Shown one piece after another: positions 42,924-51,734 of a stretch of 64,000 bases of DNA. The stretch lies in contig NZ_JAIOAB010000005.1 of the NCBI RefSeq assembly GCF_019890635.1, positions 62,001-126,000 of the forward strand, written 5' to 3'. A program made the position numbers and the translations under genes. Position 1 is the first letter of the stretch. Each line of letters starts with the position of its first letter. This stretch comes from Streptomyces sennicomposti (lineage in GTDB: Bacteria; Actinomycetota; Actinomycetes; Streptomycetales; Streptomycetaceae). The notes beneath the pieces are model-generated. The model had not been told where the DNA came from. It did no database searches and worked only from the letters and a program-made list of their open reading frames with translations.

Positions 42924-43781
42924 GTGCGCATCGACCTGCACACCCACTCCACCGCGTCCGACGGCACGGACACCCCGGCCGAGCTGGTGCGCAACGCCGC
43001 CGCTGCCGGTCTGGACGTCGTGGCGCTGACCGACCACGACACCACCCGAGGCCACGCCGAGGCCCTCGCCGCCCTGCCCGAGGGGCTCACCCTCGTGACC
43101 GGCGCCGAACTCTCCTGCCGTATCGACGGCATCAGCATGCACATGCTGGCCTACCTCTTCGACCCCGAGGAGCCCGCCCTGCTCGCCGAGCGGGAGCTGG
43201 TCCGCGACGACCGGGTGCCGCGCGCCAAGGGCATGATCGCCAAGCTGAACGCGCTCGGCGTGCCCGTCACCTGGGAGCAGGTCGCGCGGATCGCCGGCGA
43301 CGGCTCGGTCGGCCGGCCGCACGTCGCCACCGCCCTCGTGGAACTCGGCGTCGTCCCCACCGTGAGCGACGCCTTCACCGACCAGTGGCTGGCCGACGGC
43401 GGCCGGGCCTACGTCGGCAAGCACGAGACGGACCCGTTCGAGGCGATCCGGCTGGTCAAGAACGCCGGCGGAGTCTGCGTCTTCGCCCACCCGGCCGCCG
43501 CCAAGCGCGGCCGTACGGTCCCCGAGTCCCGGATCGCCGACCTGGCCGCCGCCGGCCTCGACGGCATCGAGGTCGACCACATGGACCACGACCCCGACAC
43601 CCGGGCGCGGCTGCGCGGCCTCGCGAAGGAGCTGGGGCTGCTGACCACCGGCTCCAGCGACTACCACGGCAGCCGCAAGACCGTCGCCCTCGGCGCGTCC
43701 ACGACCGACCCCGAGGTGTACGGGGAGATCACGCGACGGGCGACCGGGGCGTTCCCCGTCCCGGGCGCCGGCGGAGTCTGA
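42924..43781 (+). CDS. PHP-domain phosphoesterase (RNase AM/YciV-like)
   Basis: A 285-residue metal-dependent phosphoesterase. All PHP metal-site motifs are visible: DLHTHSTASDG at the N-terminus, LTDHDT (about 39-44), GAELSC (about 63), FAHPAAAKRGRT (about 190) and SSDYHGS (about 250). Members of this branch act as 3',5'-nucleotide bisphosphate phosphatases or 5'-3' exoribonucleases (E. coli RNase AM). GTG 42924 with TGGAG upstream. The two genes after it point the same way. Confidence 0.9.
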   Translation: MRIDLHTHSTASDGTDTPAELVRNAAAAGLDVVALTDHDTTRGHAEALAALPEGLTLVTGAELSCRIDGISMHMLAYLFDPEEPALLAERELVRDDRVPRAKGMIAKLNALGVPVTWEQVARIAGDGSVGRPHVATALVELGVVPTVSDAFTDQWLADGGRAYVGKHETDPFEAIRLVKNAGGVCVFAHPAAAKRGRTVPESRIADLAAAGLDGIEVDHMDHDPDTRARLRGLAKELGLLTTGSSDYHGSRKTVALGASTTDPEVYGEITRRATGAFPVPGAGGV

Positions 43782-43858
43782 CCCCCGCCCCGCGCCACCT
43801 GTCCACTTCCCGGTACGGGTCTGTCCCCGTGCTGCTTTCGCAAGGCTGTTCCACACCC

Positions 43859-44464
43859 ATGTTCGACGCTGCCGTCTTCGGCTCCCTCTTCCTCACCCTG
43901 TTCGTCATCATGGATCCCCCCGGGATCACCCCGATCTTCCTGGCGCTGACCGCCGGCCGCCCCGGCAAGGTGCAGAAGCGGATGGCCTTCCAGGCCGTCT
44001 GCGTGGCCGGCGGCGTCATCGCCGTGTTCGGCGTGCTCGGCCACCAGATCCTCGACTACCTGCACGTGTCCGTGCCGGCGCTCATGATCGCCGGCGGACT
44101 GCTCCTGCTGCTCATCGCGCTCGACCTGCTCACCGGCAAGACCGACGAGCCCAAGGCGACCAAGGACGTCAATGTCGCCCTGGTCCCGCTGGGCATGCCG
44201 CTGCTGGCCGGCCCCGGCGCGATCGTCTCCGTCATCCTCGCCGTCCAGAAGGCCGACAGCGTCGCCACGCAGATCTCGGTGTGGTCGGCGATCCTCGCCA
44301 TCCATGTCGTGCTGTGGCTGGTGATGCGCTACTCGCTGCTGATCATCCGGGTCATCAAGGACGGCGGCGTGGTCCTGGTGACGCGGCTGGCGGGCATGAT
44401 GCTCTCCGCGATCGCCGTCCAGCAGATCATCAACGGGATCACCCAGGTGGTCCGCGGCGGCTGA
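43859..44464 (+). CDS. MarC-family integral membrane protein
   Basis: A 201-residue six-helix protein of the MarC/NAAT family. The start FGSLFLTLFVIMDPPGITPI, the central VALVPLGMPLLAGPGAI and the C-terminal RLAGMMLSAIAVQQIINGI are family hallmarks. Despite the name, E. coli MarC has no proven drug-resistance role. The short spacer after the PHP gene suggests a common transcript. Followed by two strong hairpins. Confidence 0.93.
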   Translation: MFDAAVFGSLFLTLFVIMDPPGITPIFLALTAGRPGKVQKRMAFQAVCVAGGVIAVFGVLGHQILDYLHVSVPALMIAGGLLLLLIALDLLTGKTDEPKATKDVNVALVPLGMPLLAGPGAIVSVILAVQKADSVATQISVWSAILAIHVVLWLVMRYSLLIIRVIKDGGVVLVTRLAGMMLSAIAVQQIINGITQVVRGG

Positions 44465-44468
44465 GCCC

Positions 44469-44500
44469 GCCGGACGCCCGGGCGGCCCCGGGCGTCCGGC
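44469..44500 (+). terminator. Hairpin terminator 1 after the MarC gene
   Basis: A perfect 13-bp stem (44469-44481 with 44488-44500) around GCGGCC, four bases after the stop codon. Confidence 0.75.
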
Positions 44501-44509
44501 CCACGGCAC

Positions 44510-44546
44510 GAAGCCCCCGTACGGCCGGTCGCCGTACGGGGGCTTC
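44510..44546. terminator. Hairpin terminator 2, bidirectional
   Basis: A perfect 15-bp stem, gaagcccccgtacgg (44510-44524) with its complement at 44532-44546, serving the MarC gene and the convergent 50-residue gene. Confidence 0.85.
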
Positions 44547-44570
44547 GAAGCTTGTGGAGCGGACCCGCTG

Positions 44571-44723
44571 TTATGAGGCCGGGGTGTCGGCCGGGCGGAT
44601 CCAGAGTCGCTGGCCGATCGCGGCGGCCTGCTGAACGATCCGGTTGACGGAGGCGGCGTCCACGACGGTGGTGTCCACGGTGGTCCCGTCGACCTCGTCG
44701 AGTCGCATGATCTCGAAGCGCAT
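44571..44723 (-). CDS. 50-residue conserved small protein
   Basis: This short gene reads MRFEIMRLDEVDGTTVDTTV, then VDAASVNRIVQQAAAIGQRL and WIRPADTPAS. A GAAGGGAG ribosome site precedes the ATG at 44723, and the frame shows strong GC3 bias and ends at TAA just before the terminator. I recall near-identical small proteins in other Streptomyces. No known function; soluble. Confidence 0.8.
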   Translation of the reverse strand: MRFEIMRLDEVDGTTVDTTVVDAASVNRIVQQAAAIGQRLWIRPADTPAS

Positions 44724-44976
44724 GGGGCTTCTCCCTTCGTCTGGTCATCCTCCTGCGGAGAATTACTAGTGATGGAGGCGCAGGGGCGTCGGTGCCCGTG
44801 TTCCATACGTATCTAACGGGCCGCACGTCACAAACATTCCCTACGCTAAATAAATTTTTCGAACGTCTAATTACCCACCGGTAGCACCGCCTCCCGACCG
44901 GGATCGGGAGGGTTGCGTCCGTCGACCGACCGGGACCGGTTGTGTTCGCAGTGTGACCACCGGGACAATGGCAGGG
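44724..44976. promoter_or_regulatory. AT-rich divergent promoter region
   Basis: The segment 44830-44876 (for example ctacgctaaataaatttttc) is far more AT-rich than its surroundings and lies between the divergent small gene and the NYN gene. GACAAT at 44964-44969 sits 7 nt before the ATG at 44977, with TTGTGT near 44939 as -35, pointing to a leaderless NYN transcript. Confidence 0.5.
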
Positions 44977-45885
44977 ATGAACGAGGCCATGAACCAGGAC
45001 CCCGCGGCGCTGGCCGCCCGCATCGACCGCACCAACGAGCTGCTGGAGCGCATGCTCGCCGAGGTGGCCAAGACCCCCTCGACCCATGCGATCTTCGTCG
45101 ATGCCGGGTACCTCTACGCCGCCGCGGGCCGGCTGGTGGCCGGGACCGAGGACCGCCGTGCCTTCGACCTGGACGCCGAGGGCCTGATCGACGCGCTCAT
45201 CGACCGCGCCCGCACGGTCTTCGCCGACAGCCGGCTGCTGCGCGTCTACTGGTACGACGGCGCCCGGCGCCGTATCCACACCGCCGAGCAGCAGTCCATC
45301 GCCGAACTGCCCGACGTCAAAGTCCGCCTCGGCAACCTCAACGCCAACAACCAGCAGAAGGGCGTCGACTCCCTCATCCGCTCCGACCTGGAGTCCCTGG
45401 CCCGGCACCGCGCCATCAGCGACGCCGCGCTGCTCGGCGGCGACGAGGACCTGGTCTCGGCCGTCGAGGCCGCCCAGGGCTACGGCGCCCGGGTCCACCT
45501 GTGGGGCATCGAGGCGCCCGAGGGCCGCAACCAGGCCGAGCCGCTGCTGTGGGAGGTCGACAGCCAGCGCACCCTCGACCTCGACTTCTTCAAGCCCTAC
45601 GTCTCCCGGCGCACCGCGGTCACCTACGACCCGACCGGCACGGCCCGCCCCACCCGCGAGGACGTCCGCTTCGTCGGCGCGCAGATCGCCGCCAAGTGGC
45701 TCATGGAGCGCGGCCGGGACACCGTGCTCGAACTCCTGCCCGGCCATCCGTATCTGCCCGGCTCCGTCGACCAGGACCTCCTGGTCGAGGCCGAGGGCCT
45801 GCTGCGGTACTCGCTGCGCGGCCAGGCGGACCTGCGGCGCGCCCTGCGCGACGGCTTCTGGGACCACCTCCAGGCGCAGTACTAG
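44977..45885 (+). CDS. NYN-domain (LabA/DUF88-like) putative RNase
   Basis: A 302-residue PIN-like nuclease family protein. The conserved acidic site is visible as IFVDAGYL (about 40), a central KGVDSLIRSDLESLA (about 127) and LLGGDEDLVSAVE (about 150), consistent with Mg-dependent RNA cleavage. The C-terminal third (REDVRFVGAQIAAKWLMERG, LRYSLRGQADLRRAL) is a family extension. Starts at 44953, 44977 and 44989 are possible; 44977 fits a -10 box at leaderless spacing. Confidence 0.88.
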   Translation: MNEAMNQDPAALAARIDRTNELLERMLAEVAKTPSTHAIFVDAGYLYAAAGRLVAGTEDRRAFDLDAEGLIDALIDRARTVFADSRLLRVYWYDGARRRIHTAEQQSIAELPDVKVRLGNLNANNQQKGVDSLIRSDLESLARHRAISDAALLGGDEDLVSAVEAAQGYGARVHLWGIEAPEGRNQAEPLLWEVDSQRTLDLDFFKPYVSRRTAVTYDPTGTARPTREDVRFVGAQIAAKWLMERGRDTVLELLPGHPYLPGSVDQDLLVEAEGLLRYSLRGQADLRRALRDGFWDHLQAQY

Positions 45886-45923
45886 CGGTACGGGCGCGGT
45901 CCCGCGCTACGGGACGCCGGGGC

Positions 45924-46790
45924 TCAGCACCCGTCCCAGAAGTCGGCCAGGGCGTGGGCGGTGGGCAGCGGGCGGTCGCAGTTGGGGGAGTGCTCGGCGC
46001 CCTCGATCACCGTGCGCCGTGCGCCGAGCCGTACGGCCATGTCGTCCAGGAGCGGCACCGGCCAGGTGTCGTCGTGCGCGCCCGACAGCACATGGAACGG
46101 CAGCCCCGTCGCCGTGAGTTCGGCGACCCGGTCCGGCTCGGTGCACAACTGGCTTCCGGTGGCCAGGAGTTGAGCGGGGCTGTTGGCGAGCCAGCGGCGG
46201 CGCAGGTCCGCCCGGTCGGCGAGCCCGGCGTCCAGACCGGCGTCGGTCTCCTCGGGCGGCTCCATCGCCTGGATGGCCTCCCACACCTCGGCCATCGTCA
46301 GCACCCCGAGCGCGTCCCGCAGCAGCTTCACGCGCTGCTGCTGCGGCTCGGAGACTCGGGCCGGTCCGGAGGACATGAGCGTGAGCGAGCGGAACGGGGC
46401 GTGGTCCAGCAGCACCGCCGCCCGCGCGATCTGCCCGCCGAGCGAGTGCCCGACCAGGTGCAGGGAAACGCCGAGCGCCTCGGCCTGGGCGAGGACGTCC
46501 CGCGCGAGTTCCTCCTGCGCGTACGCCGAGGCGTCGTCCACCGGCCCGGCCGACTCGAACTGACCGCGTCCGTCCACGGCGACCGTGCGGTAGCCGCGCG
46601 CCGCCAGCGGCTCGTGCAGCGGGTTGAAGTCCTCCTTGCTGCCGGTGAACCCGGGCAGCAGCAGCGCGACGCCTTTCGGCTCGACCCCGCCCGCCACGGG
46701 CGCGTCGACCACGGCGAACTCCCCCCGCACGGTACGCAGCCGGTACGCCCGCGCACCCGCGGGCGGAACAAAGGAAGGAGGCCTGCTCAT
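45924..46790 (-). CDS. Alpha/beta-hydrolase
   Basis: A 288-residue hydrolase with nucleophile elbow GHSLGG (about 116), oxyanion segment LLLPGFTGSKEDF (about 47), acid in LSGAHDDTWPV (about 235) and His in EGAEHSPNC (about 265). The start ATG 46790 follows a TAGCCT -10 box by 6 nt without ribosome site. Substrate unknown; lipase/esterase or small-ester hydrolysis are usual for the family. Confidence 0.9.
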   Translation of the reverse strand: MSRPPSFVPPAGARAYRLRTVRGEFAVVDAPVAGGVEPKGVALLLPGFTGSKEDFNPLHEPLAARGYRTVAVDGRGQFESAGPVDDASAYAQEELARDVLAQAEALGVSLHLVGHSLGGQIARAAVLLDHAPFRSLTLMSSGPARVSEPQQQRVKLLRDALGVLTMAEVWEAIQAMEPPEETDAGLDAGLADRADLRRRWLANSPAQLLATGSQLCTEPDRVAELTATGLPFHVLSGAHDDTWPVPLLDDMAVRLGARRTVIEGAEHSPNCDRPLPTAHALADFWDGC

Positions 46791-46796
46791 GCCAGG

Positions 46797-46802
46797 AGGC
46801 TA
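46797..46802 (-). promoter_or_regulatory. -10 box of leaderless hydrolase gene
   Basis: TAGCCT on the minus strand, 6 nt before the ATG at 46790. Confidence 0.35.
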
Positions 46803-47086
46803 CCGGCCCCGAGGGCCGGGCCGGATCGGCCGCCTGTCGTGGGGCGCCGGGTCTCGGCCAGGAGCGGGGCGGCGGATCGGTCCGGGGCCTGCTCTCCTTC
46901 GTGGGGCCAGGGGACGCGGCCCGGTGGTGGCGGAGAAGAGGAACGGGCCGGAGGCCTGCGGAACGCTCGCGCGGGAGCGAGGAGAGGCCGTCCGGCGGGG
47001 CGCCGAGGAGATCTCGGTGTGGACGGACCGCACAAGGGGTTGATCCGCACCGATTGCGTGTGGCGGGCTGGTCGTGTGGCGGGCTT

Positions 47087-47128
47087 GTGCTGGGTGCTGG
47101 GTGCTGGGTGCTGGGTGCTGGGTGCGGG
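47087..47128. repeat. Heptanucleotide microsatellite (GTGCTGG)n
   Basis: Five perfect 7-bp units from 47087 to 47121 and a degenerate sixth lie in the 462-base spacer between the hydrolase start and helicase stop, where no gene is supported. Confidence 0.95.
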
Positions 47129-47180
47129 CGCGGGCGAACGGCCGTGGGGCCGTGCGGTGTGCGGGACGGGGCGCGTACGC

Positions 47181-47219
47181 CGACGGCCCGGTCCCACGTG
47201 GTGGGGGGCCGGGCCGTCG
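47181..47219 (-). terminator. Hairpin terminator after the helicase gene
   Basis: The arms cgacggcccgg (47181-47191) and ccgggccgtcg (47209-47219) lie 34 bp past the helicase stop codon on its strand. Confidence 0.75.
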
Positions 47220-47252
47220 GGTGGTGCGGGTGCCGCTTGCGCGGGCGTTGGA

Positions 47253-49967
47253 TCAGGCCTCCGCTGCGGCCGTCTTGCGGGTGCGGCGCGTGGCGGGCTT
47301 CGCCTCGGCCGCCTCGCCGGTCGCCTCCGCCGTCTCGACGGCTTCGGCGGCCTTGCGGGTGCGGCGGCGCGGCTTGGCCTCCGGCTCGCCGGTGGCCTGC
47401 GCCGGGATCTCCGCCGTGGCGGCGGTGGCGGCGGCCTTGCGAGTGCGCTTCGGCTTGGCCTCGGTGGCCTCCGCCGTGTCCACCGCCGCTTCGGCGGCCG
47501 GGGCCGCCTTCTTGCGGGTGCGCTTCGGCGCGGCCTCGGCGGCTTCGCCGGCCTCGACGGTCGCCTCGGCGGCCGTCGCCTTGCGGGCGCGGGTTCGCTT
47601 GGGGGCGGGCTCCGCGGCCTCGTCGGCGGTGGCGGCCGTGGCGGCGGTCTTGCGGGTGCGCTTCGGCTTGGCCTCGGCGTCTTCCGTCGTCTCCGTCGCG
47701 GCGGCCGTCTTGCGGGTGCGGCGCGGCTTGGCCTCGGTGGCCTCGACCGTGTCCGCCACCGCTTCGGCGGCGGGGGCCGCCTTCTTGCGGGTGCGCTTGG
47801 GCGCGGCCTCGGCGGCCTCGGCCACCTCCGCGGCCTCAGGGGTCGCCACGGCGGCCGTCGCCTTGCGGGCGCGGGTCCGCTTCGGTGCGACCTCGACGGC
47901 CTCCACCGTCTCCGCCGGGGCGGCCTCCGCCGTCTCGACGGCTTCGGCGGCCTTGCGGGTGCGGCGGCGCGGCTTGGCCTCCGCCTCGACGGCGGTGCCT
48001 TCGGCGGCGTCCGCCGCCTCGGGGGCCGCCGCTGCCTTCCGGGTGCGGCGCGGCTTGGCCTCGGTGGCCTCCGCCGTGTCCACCGCCGCCTCGGCGGCCG
48101 GGGCCGCCTTCTTGCGGGTGCGGCGCGGGGCCGGTGCGGCCTCCTCCGCCTCGGGCGCGGCGGTGACCGTCTCGGCCGCGGCCGGCGCCTCGACCGGCGT
48201 CGCCGCCCTGTCCTGCGCGGACCTGCGGGTCCGGGTGCGGCGCGGCTTCGCCGGGGCCTCGACGGCCTCGGCCGCCGCGACCGCGGACTCCACCGGCGCG
48301 ACGGTCTCCACGGCCGCCACGGCCTGCGCGGCCGGTTCGGCGACCGGCTCGCTCGCCGTCGTCGCCGTGGCCGCCACCTGCTGCGCCGGGGCGCCGCTGC
48401 GGGTGCGGCGGCGACGGCGCGGGGTGCGGGTGGCACTCGCCTCGTCGGTCACCGCGGACTCGGCCGGCGTGGCCGCCGGGGCCGAGGGCGCCGCCGCGTC
48501 CAGGGGCGTACCGCCCCGCGTACGGCGGCGACGACGCGGAGTACGCGCCGAACGCTCGCCCTCGCGGTCACCGGCGCGCGCCTCGTCACGACCGCCGCGC
48601 TCCCGGCCGCCGCGATCACGGTCGCCACGGTCCCGGCCACCGCGGTCACGGTCGCCACGGCCGCCGCGCGCACCGCGTCCGCCGGTCTCGCCGAGGTCCT
48701 CCAGCACCTCCGCGTCCAGCCCGGCGCGGGTGCGCTCGGACCGGGGCAGGGTGCCCTTGGTGCCCTCGGGGATGCCCAGGTCGGAGAAGAGGTGCGGGGA
48801 GGTGGAGTACGTCTCCGGCGGGTCGCTGAAGCCCAGGTCCAGCGCCTTGTTGATCAGCTGCCAGCGCGGGATGTCGTCCCAGTCGACGAGCGTGATCGCC
48901 GTACCCTTGGCGCCCGCGCGGCCGGTGCGGCCGATGCGGTGCAGGTACGTCTTCTCCTCTTCCGGCGACTGGTAGTTGATGACGTGCGTGACGCCCTCGA
49001 CGTCGATGCCGCGGGCGGCGACGTCGGTGCAGACGAGCACGTCCACCTTGCCGTTGCGGAAGGCGCGCAGCGCCTGCTCGCGGGCGCCCTGGCCGAGGTC
49101 GCCGTGGACCGCGCCGGAGGCGAACCCGCGCTGCTTGAGCTGGTCGGCGAGATCGGCCGCCGTGCGCTTGGTGCGGCAGAAGATCATCGCCAGCCCGCGG
49201 CCCTCGGCCTGCAGGATGCGCGCGACCATCTCGGGCTTGTCCATGTTGTGCGCGCGGTAGATGAACTGCGTGGTGTTCGCGACCGTGGCGCCCTCGTCGT
49301 CCGGCGCGGTGGCACGGATGTGGGTCGGCTGCGACATGTAGCGGCGGGCAAGGCCGATCACCGCGCCCGGCATGGTTGCCGAGAACAGCATGGTCTGCCG
49401 CTTGGCCGGCAGCATGCCGATGATCTTCTCGACGTCCGGCAGGAAGCCCAGGTCGAGCATCTCGTCGGCCTCGTCCAGGACGAGCGCCTTGACGTGCTTC
49501 AGGTTGAGCTTCTTCTGGCCGGCCAGGTCGAGCAGCCGGCCGGGGGTGCCGACGACGACGTCGACGCCGTTCTTCAGGGCCTCGACCTGGGGCTCGTAGG
49601 CCCGGCCGCCGTAGATCGCGACGACCCGGACGTTGCGCACCTTGCCGGCGGTCAGCAGGTCGTTGGTGACCTGCGTGCACAGCTCACGCGTCGGGACGAC
49701 GACCAGCGCCTGCGGGGCGTCGGTGAGGGCCTCGGGCTTGGCGCGGCCGGCCTCGACGTCGGCGGGGACGGTCACGCGCTCGAGGAGCGGAAGGCCGAAG
49801 CCGAGCGTCTTTCCGGTGCCGGTCTTGGCCTGGCCGATGACGTCCGTGCCCGTGAGGGCCACGGGCAGCGTCATCTCCTGGATGGGGAAGGGGGTGGTGA
49901 TGCCGACGGCTTCCAGCGCCTCGGCGGTCTCGGGAAGGATGCCGAGCTCTCGGAACGTGGTAGTCAG
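47253..49967 (-). CDS. DEAD-box RNA helicase (RhlE type) with ~450-residue basic repeat tail
   Basis: A 904-residue helicase for RNA remodelling. Q-motif and FRELGILPETAEALEAVGI start, Walker A AKTGTGKT (about 52), PTRELC, TPGRLLDL, DEAD (about 160), SAT (about 190) and HRIGRTGRAG (about 345) are intact. After residue 445 come an RG-rich patch (GGRGDRDRGGRDRGDRDRGG) and over 400 residues of Ala/Glu spacers punctuated by basic (K/R)P(K/R)RTRK clusters. No ATG/GTG is near the conserved N-terminus. CTG 49967, with GAGG 8 nt upstream, is the best start; GTG starts further up give an unconserved extension. Orthologous by context to Rv3211 rhlE. Confidence 0.9.
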   Translation of the reverse strand: MTTTFRELGILPETAEALEAVGITTPFPIQEMTLPVALTGTDVIGQAKTGTGKTLGFGLPLLERVTVPADVEAGRAKPEALTDAPQALVVVPTRELCTQVTNDLLTAGKVRNVRVVAIYGGRAYEPQVEALKNGVDVVVGTPGRLLDLAGQKKLNLKHVKALVLDEADEMLDLGFLPDVEKIIGMLPAKRQTMLFSATMPGAVIGLARRYMSQPTHIRATAPDDEGATVANTTQFIYRAHNMDKPEMVARILQAEGRGLAMIFCRTKRTAADLADQLKQRGFASGAVHGDLGQGAREQALRAFRNGKVDVLVCTDVAARGIDVEGVTHVINYQSPEEEKTYLHRIGRTGRAGAKGTAITLVDWDDIPRWQLINKALDLGFSDPPETYSTSPHLFSDLGIPEGTKGTLPRSERTRAGLDAEVLEDLGETGGRGARGGRGDRDRGGRDRGDRDRGGRERGGRDEARAGDREGERSARTPRRRRRTRGGTPLDAAAPSAPAATPAESAVTDEASATRTPRRRRRTRSGAPAQQVAATATTASEPVAEPAAQAVAAVETVAPVESAVAAAEAVEAPAKPRRTRTRRSAQDRAATPVEAPAAAETVTAAPEAEEAAPAPRRTRKKAAPAAEAAVDTAEATEAKPRRTRKAAAAPEAADAAEGTAVEAEAKPRRRTRKAAEAVETAEAAPAETVEAVEVAPKRTRARKATAAVATPEAAEVAEAAEAAPKRTRKKAAPAAEAVADTVEATEAKPRRTRKTAAATETTEDAEAKPKRTRKTAATAATADEAAEPAPKRTRARKATAAEATVEAGEAAEAAPKRTRKKAAPAAEAAVDTAEATEAKPKRTRKAAATAATAEIPAQATGEPEAKPRRRTRKAAEAVETAEATGEAAEAKPATRRTRKTAAAEA
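47270..48250 (-). repeat. Degenerate tandem repeats coding the helicase basic tail
   Basis: Units of about 60-100 bp centred on cttgcgggtgcgcttcggc occur more than ten times, each coding a (K/R)RTRK cluster; several segments (such as 47455-47520 and 48056-48120) are nearly identical. Confidence 0.8.
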
Positions 49968-50369
49968 GGTGCTGCCTCTTCTGTGTATGTGCGGCGCGAG
50001 GCGAGCGCGGGGGTCGTGTCGTCTGACCGTGCCGGGGACGTCGGCCGCCTTCGGGGGCGGCTCGATGGCACAGGACCACAGCCGACGCTCTAGCGCTCGT
50101 ACCGCTGAGGGTCTCCCTCCGATCGTCGTACGCACAGTGCCGTACGGTCAGGGAGGGCTGTCGGGTCGGAGCCGATCGGGCCACCGACCGGGCATCCTCA
50201 TGCGTGCGCCCTGTCGGCATACGTCGGAATGCATCGGCGTACTCGGCGGGCGCATTACCACCATACCCCGGAATGCCGCACACGCGATGGCCGAATTGGT
50301 CACGTAGTCGTCGTCACACTCCCTGACCAGGTCCTTCCGAGGCCCGGCGAGCGGGCTATTGTGCGCTTC
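49968..50369. other. Divergent spacer between helicase and ferritin-like genes
   Basis: 402 bases without a supported gene. The last part carries the -10 box TATTGT (50357-50362), 7 nt before the ferritin-like ATG. No clear helicase promoter could be picked out, and the helicase leader may exceed 100 nt. Confidence 0.4.
50357..50362 (+). promoter_or_regulatory. -10 box of leaderless ferritin-like gene
   Basis: TATTGT, 7 nt before the ATG at 50370, without a ribosome site. Confidence 0.4.
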
Positions 50370-51116
50370 ATGACGAGCTCCGACAAGCCCGACCACGTCT
50401 CCGACTCTTCCGCCGCACGCACCCAGATCGCCGCCCAGGACTGGACGACGGCCGCCGCCGACCCGCAGTACCGCGCCGCGGTCGTGGACCTGCTCGGCGC
50501 CCTCGCCTACGGCGAGCTGGCGGCGTTCGAACGGCTCGCGGAGGACGCCAAGCTGGCGCCCACCCTCGCGGACAAGGCCGAGCTGGCGAAGATGGCGTCG
50601 GCGGAGTTCCACCACTTCGAGCGGCTGCGCGACCGGCTCACCGAGATCGGCGCGGAGCCGACCGAGGCGATGGACCCGTTCGTGGCCGCGCTCGACGGCT
50701 TCCACAAGCAGACGGCGCCCTCGGACTGGCTGGAGGGGCTCGTCAAGGCGTACGTCGGCGACTCGATCGCCAGCGACTTCTACCGGGAGGTCGCCGCCCG
50801 TCTCGACTCCGACACCCGTGAACTGGTGCTGGCCGTCCTGGACGACACCGGGCACGCCGGGTTCGCGGTGGAGAAGGTGCGCGCGGCGATCGACGCGGAC
50901 CCGCGCGTGGGCGGCCGGCTCGCGCTGTGGGCGCGGCGGCTGATGGGCGAGGCCCTGTCGCAGTCCCAGCGGGTGGTGGCCGACCGGGACGCGCTGTCCA
51001 CGATGCTGGTCGGCGGCGTCGCCGACGGCTTCGACCTCGCCGAGGTCGGCCGGATGTTCTCCCGGATCACCGAGGCGCACACCAAGCGCATGTCCGCGCT
51101 GGGTCTGGCCGCCTGA
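50370..51116 (+). CDS. Ferritin-like fold protein (MiaE-related, Rv3210c-like)
   Basis: A 248-residue, largely helical protein of the ferritin-like superfamily. Candidate di-metal ligands are visible in LAYGELAAFERLAEDA and the ASAEFHHFERLRDRL helix, then in FYREVAARL and DDTGHAGFAVEKVRAAI (E-x2-H type pairs). Metal content and reaction are unknown. It is divergent from the helicase and convergent with a membrane protein gene, the same arrangement as Rv3210c with Rv3211 and Rv3209. Confidence 0.85.
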   Translation: MTSSDKPDHVSDSSAARTQIAAQDWTTAAADPQYRAAVVDLLGALAYGELAAFERLAEDAKLAPTLADKAELAKMASAEFHHFERLRDRLTEIGAEPTEAMDPFVAALDGFHKQTAPSDWLEGLVKAYVGDSIASDFYREVAARLDSDTRELVLAVLDDTGHAGFAVEKVRAAIDADPRVGGRLALWARRLMGEALSQSQRVVADRDALSTMLVGGVADGFDLAEVGRMFSRITEAHTKRMSALGLAA

Positions 51117-51227
51117 GGTCCGCTCCGTCCTCTACCGCAGGGCGCCGATCGGGTGTCCTCCGGGAACCTGTCAGGGAGCGCGGGTCAGGGAACGCGGGTC
51201 AGGGAGTGCGCCGACGCCGGCGGCGGA

Positions 51228-51548
51228 TCAGGCCGTCGCCGATCGTCGGCGCAGCCTTCCCGCGGGGCGCAGCAGCAGCGACAGCGAGGCGGCCGAGACG
51301 ACCACCGCGCCGAGCAGACTCGGCAGGACGGACGCGGAGCCGAGCGCGCTGTGGGTGACGAAGTCGCCGAAGAGGGCGCCCGCGACGCCGGTCGACAGCA
51401 CCAGCGGCCGGGACGGCAGCCGGTGCGCCAGACGGCGGAACACCGCCAGCCCGAACAGCAGACCCAGCACGGCGGAGCCGAGCGCCTCGAAGAACAACAC
51501 GGTTCCCTCCCACACGGTCGGCCGGTGCTGACGGTCGTACCCGGTCAT
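51228..51548 (-). CDS. Small membrane protein
   Basis: A 106-residue protein with three hydrophobic segments (about 15-35, 48-68 and 75-93) and a basic end (LRRRSATA). ATG 51548 with AGGGG upstream; longer in-frame starts lack support. It sits between the ferritin-like and DUF3107 genes, where mycobacteria also have a membrane protein (Rv3209). Function unknown. Confidence 0.65.
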   Translation of the reverse strand: MTGYDRQHRPTVWEGTVLFFEALGSAVLGLLFGLAVFRRLAHRLPSRPLVLSTGVAGALFGDFVTHSALGSASVLPSLLGAVVVSAASLSLLLRPAGRLRRRSATA

Positions 51549-51674
51549 ACCCCTGACCTGCGGAACACAACCCTCCTCTGTGGGCTGTTTGTGAATCTCC
51601 CGTGCGCCCGCCGGGCGCCGGACGCCTTCGGACGGCGGGCCCGGGACGACGGCATCAGCAGCCCGGCGGGCGGG

Positions 51675-51716
51675 CATGAGGAGGGGCCCGGCGCAACCGC
51701 CGGGCCCCTCCTCATG
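51675..51716. terminator. Very strong hairpin terminator after DUF3107
   Basis: A perfect 19-bp stem (51675-51693 with 51698-51716) with loop CAAC lies 18 bp downstream of the DUF3107 stop on its strand. Confidence 0.9.
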
Positions 51717-51734
51717 ATCCTGTCGCCTTCGCGC

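Noticed and set aside
44913..50093. A 1726-residue open frame on the plus strand antisense to the helicase
   Set aside because: It is the shadow of GC-rich genes in another frame; composition is Arg/Gly/Ala noise and it crosses several real genes and terminators.
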